Assembly: GCA_030148805.1 (NCBI GenBank)
Contig: JASBSS010000038.1
Coordinates: 1-64,000, forward strand
From: Thiogranum sp.
Lineage (GTDB): Bacteria; Pseudomonadota; Gammaproteobacteria; DSM-19610
Length of the DNA: 64,000 bases
Direction of reading: 5' to 3'
The first letter of the stretch is position 1; every line of letters begins with the position of its first letter. The translations under genes were made by a program, and so were the position numbers. The notes under the pieces were generated by a model. That model was given only the letters and a program-made list of their open reading frames with translations. It did no database searches and was not told the DNA's origin. Below, one piece after another: positions 25,333 through 34,225 of this stretch.

Positions 25333-26349
25333 ATGACCCAGCGATCCTGGGGCACGTCCCTGCTCGCCTTCGCCGGTGTGGGCGCCACGCGCAGCGGCCA
25401 TCTGGAGAAATGGGTGTCGGGCGCCGGCGGTTTCTTTGGCATCCTCGGCATCGTACTGGTCAGTCAGGCGACCCTGGGCTTTGGCGCCGCCACCGGGCTG
25501 GTGGCGTCGATGGGTGCCTCGGCGGTGTTGTTGTTCGCCGTCCCCCACGGCCCTTTGTCGCAACCCTGGCCGGTCTTTGGCGGTCACATGGTTTCCGCTT
25601 TCATCGGGGTCACCTGCGTCAAGCTGATTCCGCAATCGTTGTTATGCGATGCGGTGGCCGTGGGGACGGCCATCGGGGCCATGTACTACCTACGCTGCAC
25701 CCACCCGCCGGGTGGAGCCACGGCCTTGACCGCCGCGGCCGGCGGCGACGCGCTGCACTCGCTCGGCTACCAGTATCTGATCACGCCGGTGCTGCTCAAT
25801 GTTCTGGTCATCCTGCTGGTGGCGATCCTGTTCAACTACCCCTTCCGCTGGCGCCGCTACCCGGCGGCGTGGGCGCGCGGCAACGCGGTGGCGGAGGCAC
25901 CGCAGGCGAGCGCCGAGTTGTATTCCCGGGAGGAACTCACCCGCGCCATCCTGGCGGCGAACCCTTCACTGTCACAACAGGAAAAGGAAGTGCACGACAT
26001 CTGCCGGCTGGCGCGCACCCAGCCTTCAGATACCCCCGTCAGCGCGCAACACATCAAGCTCAATGCCTGCTATTCCAATGGTGAGTTCGGCGACCTTTGG
26101 CAGGTCAGAAAAGTCACCGGCGACGCATCGGCCGGCCCAGCGGCAGGCGAGGACCGCGTGACTTATCGGGTGGTGGCCGGCCGTGACCGCCGCGCGCAGG
26201 GAACGCTCAGTCGCGAAGCGTTCGCGAGATGGGCCCGCTACGAGGTCACCCTGCATGAAAATGCCTGGCGACGTGTGCAACCAGCACCTCCCGCCGACGG
26301 CGACGCCAGCGGGGTTTCGCGGCTTCCCACCCAGCGGAGGATCTCATGA
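25333..26349 (+). CDS. HPP-family integral membrane protein
   Basis: A 338-aa protein with about four membrane helices in the first 180 residues and the HPP signature THPPGGATALTA near 121-132, preceded by GASAVLLFAVPHGPLSQP. The C-terminal 150 residues are soluble. Some HPP proteins have been linked to nitrite transport; in most bacteria the role is untested. The gene starts at ATG 25333 (a GTG lies two codons upstream). It overlaps the next gene by ATGA, so transporter-like and CBS proteins are made together. Confidence 0.85.
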   Translation: MTQRSWGTSLLAFAGVGATRSGHLEKWVSGAGGFFGILGIVLVSQATLGFGAATGLVASMGASAVLLFAVPHGPLSQPWPVFGGHMVSAFIGVTCVKLIPQSLLCDAVAVGTAIGAMYYLRCTHPPGGATALTAAAGGDALHSLGYQYLITPVLLNVLVILLVAILFNYPFRWRRYPAAWARGNAVAEAPQASAELYSREELTRAILAANPSLSQQEKEVHDICRLARTQPSDTPVSAQHIKLNACYSNGEFGDLWQVRKVTGDASAGPAAGEDRVTYRVVAGRDRRAQGTLSREAFARWARYEVTLHENAWRRVQPAPPADGDASGVSRLPTQRRIS

Positions 26350-26975
26350 ACGATTCACGGCCCGGCAGGCGCCCGCAGCGGTCGGACTTCGAGCAGGCGC
26401 TGCGCAGCATGGATACCTATATCGATATCACCGTGGACGATCTGATGGCGCTGACCCGGCGCGCCGAGCAGATCGCCGAGCGTCACCACACCGAAGGTAT
26501 CAGCGTTAGCCAGATCATGACGCAGCCGGTACAAAGTGTTCGCCCGAGCACCCCCTTGCACGAGGCCGCACACCGGATGGTCAGCGGGCGCATCAGCGGA
26601 CTGCCGGTGGTCGATGAGGCCGGTCGGCTCAGCGGCATCATCACCGAAGCCGACTTTCTCCGCGCCCTGGGCATCCCGAGTTCCCAGCCGAATCACACGC
26701 TGTGGCAGACACTGGAAACCCTGTTCACCCATCTGCGCCATCATGGTGCGCTGGAAGCGCCGGACGATCCGGTCTCCTCCCACATGGCCAGTCATGTCGT
26801 GTGCGTCGGCCCGGAGGCGGATCTCCACGACGTGCTTCAGGCGATGCGCCAGCACCGGGTCAAGCGTCTGGTGGTATGCGACCGCGAGCGAAAAGTACTG
26901 GGTATGGTCACACGCTCCGATCTGGTCCGCCTGTTCTTTGATAACTATACCAAGCCCACGAACGCCGCGGACTGA
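26346..26975 (+). CDS. CBS-domain-pair protein
   Basis: A 209-aa protein with two CBS motifs: VSQIMTQPVQSVRPSTPL to GIITEADFLRAL, and VSSHMASHVVCV to VLGMVTRSDLVRLFF. Paired CBS domains bind adenosine nucleotides and regulate a partner. The ATGA overlap with the HPP gene makes the membrane protein the likely partner. The N-terminal 50 residues include a helix with MALTRRAEQIAERHH. Confidence 0.88.
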   Translation: MNDSRPGRRPQRSDFEQALRSMDTYIDITVDDLMALTRRAEQIAERHHTEGISVSQIMTQPVQSVRPSTPLHEAAHRMVSGRISGLPVVDEAGRLSGIITEADFLRALGIPSSQPNHTLWQTLETLFTHLRHHGALEAPDDPVSSHMASHVVCVGPEADLHDVLQAMRQHRVKRLVVCDRERKVLGMVTRSDLVRLFFDNYTKPTNAAD

Positions 26976-27109
26976 CCCCACCCTTTTGGTGCCTATCTGT
27001 CACGGACCGCCCCAGCGACCCTCCGCCGGCCGGCGGATTCCCGCGGCTGACTGACACGCCTTAAACGATCGGCGGCGACCCCGATCGGCCGCTGGGGTCT
27101 GTTTTGGCT

Positions 27110-27115
27110 TATAAT
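27110..27115 (+). promoter_or_regulatory. Candidate -10 box of the GAF kinase gene
   Basis: A perfect TATAAT 25 nt before the start codon at 27141. No convincing -35. Just upstream, GACCCC-N11-GGGGTC followed by TGTTTTGG could terminate the preceding CBS transcript. Confidence 0.35.
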
Positions 27116-27140
27116 CAATCACAGACCACAAGGAAATGTG

Positions 27141-28313
27141 ATGCCAGCAGCCGAACTACCCACCAACGAAACGGAGCGCCTGCACGCGTTGCGCGCCTAT
27201 CGCCTCCTCGACACCGAACCCGAGACCGCATTCGACGAACTGGCCGAACTCGCCGCCGAGATCTGTCAGACCCCCATCGCGCTGATCACCCTGGTGGATG
27301 ATTCGCGACAGTGGTTCAAGGCGCGCGCGGGCATGTCGGCCCAGGAGACGGCGCGCAGCGTTTCCTTCTGCGCCCACGCCATCCTGCAGGAGGACCTGTT
27401 TCTGGTGGCAGACGCCCGGGACGACGCACGCTTCGCCGATAACCCCATGGTGACCGGCCCGCCCTATATACGTTTTTATGCTGGCGCACCATTGCACACC
27501 GACCAGGGCTTCGGTCTGGGTACCTTGTGCGTACTCGACAACGAGCCGCGCGAACTGAGCGAGTTTCAGAGCAAGGCGCTGCAGATCCTGCGCCGTCACG
27601 TGCTCACCCTGATGGATCTGCGCCGACGCAATCGCGAACTGAAACACCTGAACCGGGAGCTCGATGCCTTTACCAGCGCGGCCTCGCACGATCTGTTGGC
27701 GCCGGTGCGCAGGATCCTCGGCTATTGCGCCGTGCTACAGGAGAACCTCCGGCAGGACACCGACGGCGAGACCCCCAAGTTGCTGGGACGAATCGAGGCA
27801 TCGGGGCGAAAGATGAAACTGCTCATCGACAGCCTGTTGTCCTTGTCCAGACTCGCTTTACGCGAGGTCAATATCCGCAAGGTGGACCTGAGCCGGTTGG
27901 GCCGGGAGATACTGGGGGAGCTGCAAGCCACGGACCCTCAACGGCAGGGAACCTTCGAGGTGGCCGCCGGCATCACCGTCTACGCCGACGAGGGCATGAT
28001 GCACAGCATGCTGGAAAACCTCCTCGGCAACGCCTGGAAGTTTTCCGCCGGGAAGGAACACCCGGTCGTCGAAGTCGGCGTATGTAAGAACGGCGATGAT
28101 CGGATCATCTATGTGCGCGACAACGGCGTGGGTTTCGACATGACCTACAAGGACCGATTGTTCATGCCCTTCAACCGCCTGCACACCGAAAGCGAATTTC
28201 CCGGCGTCGGCATCGGCCTGGCCACGGTGCAGCGCATCATCCGCCGCCACGAAGGCGAAATCTGGGTGGACGCCACGCCGGGGAAAGGCGCGACCTTCTA
28301 CTTCAGCCTGTAG
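27141..28313 (+). CDS. GAF-domain sensor histidine kinase
   Basis: A 390-aa soluble kinase. Residues 1-165 are a GAF domain (RLLDTEPETAFDELAELA, CAHAI, ADARDDARFADNP, FYAGAPL). After a short coiled coil comes a HisKA domain with phospho-acceptor in AASHDLLAPVRRI, then a HATPase domain with N box LENLLGNAWKFS, G1 DNGVGFD and G2 GVGIGLATV. No receiver domain is fused. It ends by overlapping the convergent hybrid kinase by 11 bp. The GAF ligand is unknown. Confidence 0.9.
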   Translation: MPAAELPTNETERLHALRAYRLLDTEPETAFDELAELAAEICQTPIALITLVDDSRQWFKARAGMSAQETARSVSFCAHAILQEDLFLVADARDDARFADNPMVTGPPYIRFYAGAPLHTDQGFGLGTLCVLDNEPRELSEFQSKALQILRRHVLTLMDLRRRNRELKHLNRELDAFTSAASHDLLAPVRRILGYCAVLQENLRQDTDGETPKLLGRIEASGRKMKLLIDSLLSLSRLALREVNIRKVDLSRLGREILGELQATDPQRQGTFEVAAGITVYADEGMMHSMLENLLGNAWKFSAGKEHPVVEVGVCKNGDDRIIYVRDNGVGFDMTYKDRLFMPFNRLHTESEFPGVGIGLATVQRIIRRHEGEIWVDATPGKGATFYFSL

Positions 28314-31089
28314 CGTCCGGCCGCCCGGCGAGACGGGCGATCAACGACACCAGTTCGATCGGATCATAAGGCTTGGCGACGTGCTCGTCGAAGCCGGCGC
28401 GCAATGCGCGGGTGCGGGCGGCGGGCCCGGCGTGCGCGGTGAGGGCGATCGCCGGTAGCTCGCCGGCGCGGTCGCGATCCCGCCGCAGGCTCTGGATCAA
28501 CACATAGCCATCCTTTCCCGGCATTTCGATATCGCTCAACAACACATCCGGTCGCCCGGTGCGCGTCAGTTCCAACGCGGCGTCCACACAGGAAGCCTGC
28601 GATACGCGGGCGCCGTAGAACTGCAACAGCGGCGCGATGATCTCCAATGCATCGGCGCTGTCGTCGACCGCGAGCACGTGCAGACCGGACAGCGCCTGTT
28701 CTCCCGGCTCCTGATGCGCCACCCGTGCCACCGTGTCTTCCGCCCCGGCTTGCCGATTGCCTCCCTCCCAGGGGAGGATGGCGGGAAGCGTCACGGTGAA
28801 GGTCGCGCCTTTGCCGATTCCCTCACTCGCCGCGCAAATGTCACCGCCCAGCATGTCCAGCAGGTGCTTGGCGATCGCGAGTCCCAGCCCCAAGCCGCCC
28901 TGAGGCCGAGTGGAGGAACTGTCCTGCTGCTGGAAACGGTCGAATACATGGGGCAGAAACTCCGGCGCTATCCCCCGTCCGCTGTCACAGACCGCCAGTC
29001 TGAAATCCGCTTCCGTGCGCCGCAAGCGTATAAGAATACGTCCGCCCTGGTCGGTGAACTTGATGGCATTCGACAACAGATTGCCGATCACCTGCTGCAG
29101 GCGACCGCTATCGCCCATCACGGGCGCACTGACAGTTTCGTACTCGACCTGCAGGGTCAGGCCCTTGGCTTCCACCGCCGGGCGGATCGAATCGACCGCC
29201 GCCTGTAGCGTGGTGTAGAGATCCATCGGCTGCGGCTCGAGCCGCAGCTGACCGCTGACGATGCGCGAGGTATCCAGGATGTCCTCGATGATTCTTGTCT
29301 GCGCGTCGGCGTTACGCTCGATGGCGGCAATCGCCCGCTCCAAGGTGTCGTCATCGGCGTGGCCGATGCGCAATACGTTCACCCAGCCCAGGATGGCACT
29401 CAGCGGAGTGCGCAGCTCATGGGAGACGATGGCCAGGAACTCATCCTTGGTCAGATTGGCCCGGCGCAGTTCGTCGGTCATGCGTTTGATATCCGAGATA
29501 TCCTGGAACATCAGGATCCCGGTGGCCGGATGACCGTGCATTTCCGGCAGCGTGTTCGCGTAGACGATGAGCGATCTCGGTCCGTGCGGCGTATTCCACA
29601 CCAATTCTTCGCCATCCAGGCGCTCGCCGCGCGCCAGGCGCACGCCCGGCAGTTGATCGAGCGCAAGCCGTTGGCCATCGCTAGCGGTGCAATCGTACAG
29701 CGACGGATACTCCTGCGCGCAGGCCGCTTTCTGGAAAGCGTCGCCAGCCAATTCATACACGGCACGGTTGGCAAACAGCACCCGCGCCGACCCCGGCTCG
29801 ATCAGCAGGATCGGCGTGGGCGCCAGATTCAGCACTTCCTCCAGCCATTGCTGCTGCTTGCGCAAGGCCTCCTCGGCCGCCTTGCGTTCGGTGATATCGA
29901 GCACCACCCCCGGAAAGACCGTGAGCGCACCGTCGGCGTCGTATTCCGGCTTGCCGCGTGCCACCACCCAGCGGACACTGCCGTCGGGACGCCTCAGGCG
30001 ATAGTCGGCTTCGTAGGCGCATGCGCTTTTCATCGACTCGTCGATAAGCCGCATCACCCGATCGAGATCCTCGGGATGGATGGCGCAGACATAGCGATCG
30101 ATCGGCCCCCCTCTGGCATCCTCGTCGGCAACCGCGAACATTCTGGCGAGATTCTCGTCGGCGTGCACCGCGTCGGCGCGCACGTCCCAGATCCAGGTAC
30201 CGATTTCCCCAGCGTTGAGCGCCGATTGCAGACGCAACTTCGCATCGTGCAGGGCATGTTGGGTACGTTTTTTCTCCGTGATGTCCATGACTACACCAAA
30301 CATGTGCGCCGATTGAGTCTCGGAAAAAAAGTGGCGGGTGCCTGTCGCCCAGATCCAGCGCAGTTGGCCATCGGCCCGATGGATGCGGGCCTCGAAACTC
30401 CAGTCCGTTTCCTCCTCCAGGGCGGTCTTGAAATCCTGGTCCACGCGTTGTCTGTCCTCGGGATGCACATGCGCGAGAAACTTTTCATAGCTCCAGTCCG
30501 GCAACAGCTCGTCGTAACCGAAAATCCTGTCGTGCAGGCGCGAGCGCCAGGCGGTGCCCTTGACCAGATCGAGGTCCCAGGCGCCAACCCCGGCGGCGCT
30601 GAGGGCGTAATGCAACCGGGTCACGCTGGCCGACAATTCGGATTGGGTGCGTCGGTGCGCGGTCTGATCGGAAAAGGACACCACGGCACCGACGCTGCGG
30701 CCGTCCTGGATAATCGGCGAGGCCTTGTACCTGCAGTTGAACGGGGTATCGTCGCTGCGCCAGAACACGCCCTCGGCGACCTGCGACTGGCCGGTGCGCG
30801 CGGCAAGATAAATGGGGCATTCCTCGGCCGGAAACGGGCTGCCGTTGGCATGATGGTGATGGATCAGGGCATGCATATCCTTTCCCAGGGCGGCCTCCGC
30901 GGGAAGCTTCAGCATCTCGGCCGCGGCATTGTTGATGTAGGTGCAGCGCCCCTCGCGATCGACGCTATAGAGGCCTTCCGAGGTCGATTCGAGCAACAAC
31001 CGCAACCGCTCGACCTCTTCGCCGCGATCGGCCACGCCCACGCCCCGGCCGACGCGCCACACCTGCGCACCCCGATTCGAAGAACTCAT
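28303..31089 (-). CDS. Multi-PAS hybrid histidine kinase
   Basis: A 928-aa protein with about four N-terminal PAS/PAC modules (first around 30-140; two later ones with the MFGVVMDITEKK and FPGVVLDITERK PAC ends), then HisKA with IVSHELRTPLSAILGW, HATPase with NLLSNAIKF, DSGRGI and GLGLGLAIAKHLLDML, and a C-terminal receiver with VDDSAD, LLSDIEMPGKDG and AKPYD. No membrane helix is visible, so it is cytosolic. ATG 31089 has an AGGGGGC site. It is the last gene of the leftward run with the B12 protein, 154 bp after the preceding kinase, and may have its own promoter in that gap. Confidence 0.9.
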   Translation of the reverse strand: MSSSNRGAQVWRVGRGVGVADRGEEVERLRLLLESTSEGLYSVDREGRCTYINNAAAEMLKLPAEAALGKDMHALIHHHHANGSPFPAEECPIYLAARTGQSQVAEGVFWRSDDTPFNCRYKASPIIQDGRSVGAVVSFSDQTAHRRTQSELSASVTRLHYALSAAGVGAWDLDLVKGTAWRSRLHDRIFGYDELLPDWSYEKFLAHVHPEDRQRVDQDFKTALEEETDWSFEARIHRADGQLRWIWATGTRHFFSETQSAHMFGVVMDITEKKRTQHALHDAKLRLQSALNAGEIGTWIWDVRADAVHADENLARMFAVADEDARGGPIDRYVCAIHPEDLDRVMRLIDESMKSACAYEADYRLRRPDGSVRWVVARGKPEYDADGALTVFPGVVLDITERKAAEEALRKQQQWLEEVLNLAPTPILLIEPGSARVLFANRAVYELAGDAFQKAACAQEYPSLYDCTASDGQRLALDQLPGVRLARGERLDGEELVWNTPHGPRSLIVYANTLPEMHGHPATGILMFQDISDIKRMTDELRRANLTKDEFLAIVSHELRTPLSAILGWVNVLRIGHADDDTLERAIAAIERNADAQTRIIEDILDTSRIVSGQLRLEPQPMDLYTTLQAAVDSIRPAVEAKGLTLQVEYETVSAPVMGDSGRLQQVIGNLLSNAIKFTDQGGRILIRLRRTEADFRLAVCDSGRGIAPEFLPHVFDRFQQQDSSSTRPQGGLGLGLAIAKHLLDMLGGDICAASEGIGKGATFTVTLPAILPWEGGNRQAGAEDTVARVAHQEPGEQALSGLHVLAVDDSADALEIIAPLLQFYGARVSQASCVDAALELTRTGRPDVLLSDIEMPGKDGYVLIQSLRRDRDRAGELPAIALTAHAGPAARTRALRAGFDEHVAKPYDPIELVSLIARLAGRPDATG

Positions 31090-31243
31090 GGGCCCCCTGG
31101 ACAACCTTGAAAATTTCTATATTAAAGTTGGATCCGCAAGGCGGCATTAACGCTTGATGCAGCCCGTCGATCCTTGGCCGGAGGCGCAAGGGAAGTCCGC
31201 GCGGCCCGCGGAGGGTCAGCAACTATTTATTTCACTGTGGTTT

Positions 31244-32446
31244 TTATTGTTGATCCGCACGGGTCAGGGGCAGCAGGAACTGGATCGCGGCCCCGCCGGT
31301 TTCACCCTTTTCCGCCCAGATTCTGCCTTTGTGTGCCTGGATGATACCGCGACAGATCGCCAGCCCGAGACCGCTACTGGCCTCTCCCCCGGTCGGCTGC
31401 GTCGATCCCCGGGTGAAAGGCTGGAAGACCTGCTCCAGCTCGTCTTCGGCGATACCGGGCCCCTGGTCGCACACCTTCACCAGCAACCCAGCCTCCGTGG
31501 CGGTCAATACGACCTCTACCCGACTGTCACGCGGCGAGAACTTCAGGGCGTTTCCCAGCAGGTTATCCATGACCTGCTGCACGCGCACCAGGTCGCAACA
31601 AGCGGTGGCGGATTCCAACGAATGGTGAAAATCGATTTGAATGTTCTTGGCGCCGGCCAGCGGCGCGATGGAATCGACGCGTTCCTGGATCAACTCGGCG
31701 AGATCGGCGGGCTGAAGCTGCAACCGCGAGGGCTGCGGGGTGGCCCGCGACACTTCGAGGAGATTGTTCAACAACCGCCCCATATTCCGCGCTGTCTGGA
31801 CGATCTTATCCAGCAGCGCCAGCTCCTCGGGTGTCAGCTTCTCCGCGCACTGCCGCGCCAACCCGGAGGCCAACAAGGTAATAATGTGCAACGGGTTGCG
31901 TAAATCGTGGGCCGCCATGTCGAGCAGCCGGTCCTTCTCGGCGTCCAACCGCTGCAACTTGGCGCTCTGGCTGGCCGATTCCCGCTGCAGACGGGCAAAG
32001 TCATTGTACATCCGCATGAAATCTTCGTAGATATCGGCATCGTACGGACTGCTCGAGGCCTGATCGAATTGGGCCAGTACCTCAAGACACTGGGTGGAGT
32101 ATTCGGGACGGCCCACCGCCAACTCGCGGCAAAGCGCGCGCAAGGCCGAAGCAGACGCCGCCGCCACGATCAACGCCTCCAGGTCGTGCCGATATCCGGC
32201 CACGTTGAGGGCATGCGGCTCGCCCGCGATCAGGAAACACAGCTCCCAGTTGACCAGGGTAGCGCCCTCTTCCAGGCGGGCCAGAAACTCCAGACCCTTG
32301 GCATGGCTGGACTCATCGAGCAGGCGAATGAACGCCGGGGTGTCCGAGGCACGCTCGCCAAGGCTGAAATCGTCGCGCAACCAATAGCGCAGCACACCGT
32401 CGTTGCCGCACACCAGCGCAAGTCCTCGCGCCTGACTGTCGTTCAA
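31244..32446 (-). CDS. Histidine kinase coupled to the B12-binding protein
   Basis: A 400-aa cytosolic kinase. The N-terminal 110 residues have a PAS-like pattern (GNDGVLRYWLRDDF, GATLVNWELCFLI). A coiled coil leads to HisKA with DMAAHDLRNPLHIITLLA, then HATPase with DNLLGNALKFS, DQGPGI and SSGLGLAICRGI. No receiver is attached. The only fitting start is TTG 32446, which overlaps the stop of the B12 gene as TTGA, with GAGG 8 nt upstream; a longer frame would run through the B12 gene. Translation is thus tied to the cobalamin-binding protein, its likely sensory partner. Confidence 0.82.
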   Translation of the reverse strand: MNDSQARGLALVCGNDGVLRYWLRDDFSLGERASDTPAFIRLLDESSHAKGLEFLARLEEGATLVNWELCFLIAGEPHALNVAGYRHDLEALIVAAASASALRALCRELAVGRPEYSTQCLEVLAQFDQASSSPYDADIYEDFMRMYNDFARLQRESASQSAKLQRLDAEKDRLLDMAAHDLRNPLHIITLLASGLARQCAEKLTPEELALLDKIVQTARNMGRLLNNLLEVSRATPQPSRLQLQPADLAELIQERVDSIAPLAGAKNIQIDFHHSLESATACCDLVRVQQVMDNLLGNALKFSPRDSRVEVVLTATEAGLLVKVCDQGPGIAEDELEQVFQPFTRGSTQPTGGEASSGLGLAICRGIIQAHKGRIWAEKGETGGAAIQFLLPLTRADQQ

Positions 32447-33516
32447 CGTCCGGCCTCGATGAGGCGGTTGCACAGCTCGATGGCACTGCGCGCGTCTTGC
32501 GCGCAGCCGTCGACATCGAAACGTTTCCACAGATCGTCCTGCGCGTTGAACGGGTAGCCGCCGACCACGATTCTGACGCGTGGCGACGCGCCTTCGGTGC
32601 GTACTTGGTTGACGATATGCCGCACGATCGGCAGATGGGTGGTCAAGGTCACCGACAGGCAGAGGACATCGGCATGGGTGGCATCGATCAATTTCAGCAA
32701 ATCCCGGTGCGGGACGTTGGCGCCGAGAAAGTGGCTGTCCCAGCCTGCCAGTTCGAAGCAATCGGCCACCATCCGCAGGCCGATCTCGTGCAGCTCATCG
32801 CCCACGCACGCAGCCACCACCGTCCGACCGATGCGCTCGGTGGTGAATATCCGCGCCGACAGCCGACCCATCAACAGCTGGATCACCGCGGTGCAATAGT
32901 GTTCCTGCGCCACCGAAAGCTGGTTGATCTGCCACAGGCGGCCGACCTCGCGCAGCAGGGGCTGAAACAGCAGCAGATAGATATCCATGATATCGGCGCC
33001 GTCGCCGGCCACCCCCTCCACCAGCTCAATCGCCTGCCCCCGGCGACAGGCCAGCAAATGTTCCAGCAACTGCCGCGCCAGGTCGTCCCAGTGGCTGTGC
33101 GCCGCCAGATAACTCGCCGGCTGATCCGACAGGGACGGCAGCCGATCCAGCACCGCGTGCAGATAATCGGCCGCAACGCCCGCATCGGGACAGTCCTCGA
33201 GCTCCTGCAGGACTTCGGCGAGAAAACCGAACTGGGCACTCAGGTCGTCGAGCGGAATGTTCAGACCGGCCAACAAGCCCTTCAACCACCCCACGTAGTT
33301 GTTGAACAGCCCCGGCATGCGGGTGGCCACCGCCTCGGCCAGATACAGGATGTGATGGCGCGCATCGGCCTCGCATTTGCCGCGGCCGCGCGCGCCATAA
33401 CGCCGCTCCAGGTCGGGGGAAGCCCGGAACTGACGCTCCACCACCCGCGCCGCGATGGCATCGCGCGCGCGCGCGAAATCACACGGCGCGTAGCCGGACG
33501 ACTCAGGAACAGACAT
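32443..33516 (-). CDS. Cobalamin-binding sensor protein with CarH-type W-x9-EH motif
   Basis: A 357-aa protein. Residues 140-220 form the four-helix cap with W195 and E205-H206, exactly W-x9-E-H, the hallmark of adenosylcobalamin photoreceptors such as CarH/LitR. Residues 230-350 are a Rossmann-like B12-binding domain with DELHEIG (240-246; H243 the likely lower ligand), LGANVP and the VVGGYPF loop. The N-terminal 130 residues are unrecognised, and no DNA-binding domain is present, so signalling must go through a partner. It lies between an ABM monooxygenase gene (14-bp overlap) and a kinase gene (TTGA overlap). A haem-binding SCHIC-like function is the alternative. Confidence 0.82.
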   Translation of the reverse strand: MSVPESSGYAPCDFARARDAIAARVVERQFRASPDLERRYGARGRGKCEADARHHILYLAEAVATRMPGLFNNYVGWLKGLLAGLNIPLDDLSAQFGFLAEVLQELEDCPDAGVAADYLHAVLDRLPSLSDQPASYLAAHSHWDDLARQLLEHLLACRRGQAIELVEGVAGDGADIMDIYLLLFQPLLREVGRLWQINQLSVAQEHYCTAVIQLLMGRLSARIFTTERIGRTVVAACVGDELHEIGLRMVADCFELAGWDSHFLGANVPHRDLLKLIDATHADVLCLSVTLTTHLPIVRHIVNQVRTEGASPRVRIVVGGYPFNAQDDLWKRFDVDGCAQDARSAIELCNRLIEAGR

Positions 33517-33814
33517 GCGTGAAGTAGCGGATTTGGGTTCGGCCCCGGACCAGCTTCAAGCCTTTGGGAATACCGACATGCGAGTCGCTGTAGGCGTGGC
33601 TGCGGTGCCACTTGCGATAGCTGGCTTCATCCTCCCAGTAGGTGATCAACCAGAACTCGGCCGCATCCTCTTCGGGCTGGACGACGTCCATGCGCACGAA
33701 TCCTTCCACCTCGTCGACCTGGTGCGGGCGATTGCGGAACGCGGCGAGCACCTCGGCCTGCATGCCGTTGGCCACCGCAAAGCGGCTGATCGCGACAAAG
33801 CCATCGTCGGTCAC
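33503..33814 (-). CDS. ABM-domain monooxygenase, IsdG/HmoB-like
   Basis: A 103-aa protein of the antibiotic biosynthesis monooxygenase fold: FVAISRFAVANG at the start, FWLITYWEDEASYRKWHRS in the middle. The WEDEASYRKWH segment matches small haem-degrading oxygenases (IsdG/HmoB type), though the N-terminal asparagine of true IsdG is not evident, so substrate is open. It is the first gene of the leftward operon and overlaps the B12-protein start by 14 bp. A tetrapyrrole theme (haem or cobalamin) is possible. The start has an AGGAGGGCAA site. Confidence 0.7.
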   Translation of the reverse strand: MTDDGFVAISRFAVANGMQAEVLAAFRNRPHQVDEVEGFVRMDVVQPEEDAAEFWLITYWEDEASYRKWHRSHAYSDSHVGIPKGLKLVRGRTQIRYFTHVCS

Positions 33815-33994
33815 TTGTTGCCCTCCTGGTGTGAGTCAAGATCCATGAATACCCATCCGGTTCACGGACTGCCCCGGATGGGAAGACTATACTGGGCTTC
33901 GAAGCTGGCATCCAGGCTCGACACCGGCGGGCCGAAATCGTCGACGGTCGCCCGCCCACGATTGCAAAGCTTAGAACGATTCACTCATGTCAAA

Positions 33995-34044
33995 TGGTAG
34001 CAAGGGGCGGATTCGAACCGCCGACCCCAGCATTATGAGTGCTG
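33995..34044 (-). repeat. attL: displaced 3' part of tRNA-Met
   Basis: A 50-bp block identical to 42118-42167, running from the CCA end to the anticodon stem of tRNA-Met. Beyond 34044 the D-arm and acceptor half are replaced by unrelated sequence, so this copy is not a working tRNA. Confidence 0.9.
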
Positions 34045-34169
34045 ATACCGCTATTTTACCGCCGCTTACTCAGCCTTCCGGAATCTAACTTTCCTATTGT
34101 TTTTACAGTCTATTAGGCTTACTCTCCCTTGCAGGGGTCAGGCCAAAAATTACCCTGACTTACTGTTTC

Positions 34170-34191
34170 CTGCTTACTTGGTGCTTACTTG
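34170..34191 (+). repeat. Arm-type repeat, left end of element
   Basis: Two tandem copies of GCTTACTTGG with an 11-bp period, repeated with one mismatch at the right end (42054-42075). Single GCTTACT copies also occur at 34064 and 34117, and the reverse form AGTAAGC at about 34199. Probable integrase arm-binding sites. Confidence 0.65.
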
Positions 34192-34225
34192 GGACCGAAG
34201 TAAGCAAACGCGAGGAAGCCGAACC

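Noticed and set aside
25211-25336. A GTG-started 41-codon leader frame overlapping the HPP start by ATGA
   Set aside because: It has AGGAGA upstream, but the sequence shows no leader-peptide codon run or attenuator, so I do not call it a gene.
33995-34070. A second tRNA at the left end of the element
   Set aside because: The 3' half is a perfect tRNA-Met copy, but the D-stem cannot pair and the acceptor 5' strand is missing. It is the attachment-site remnant.
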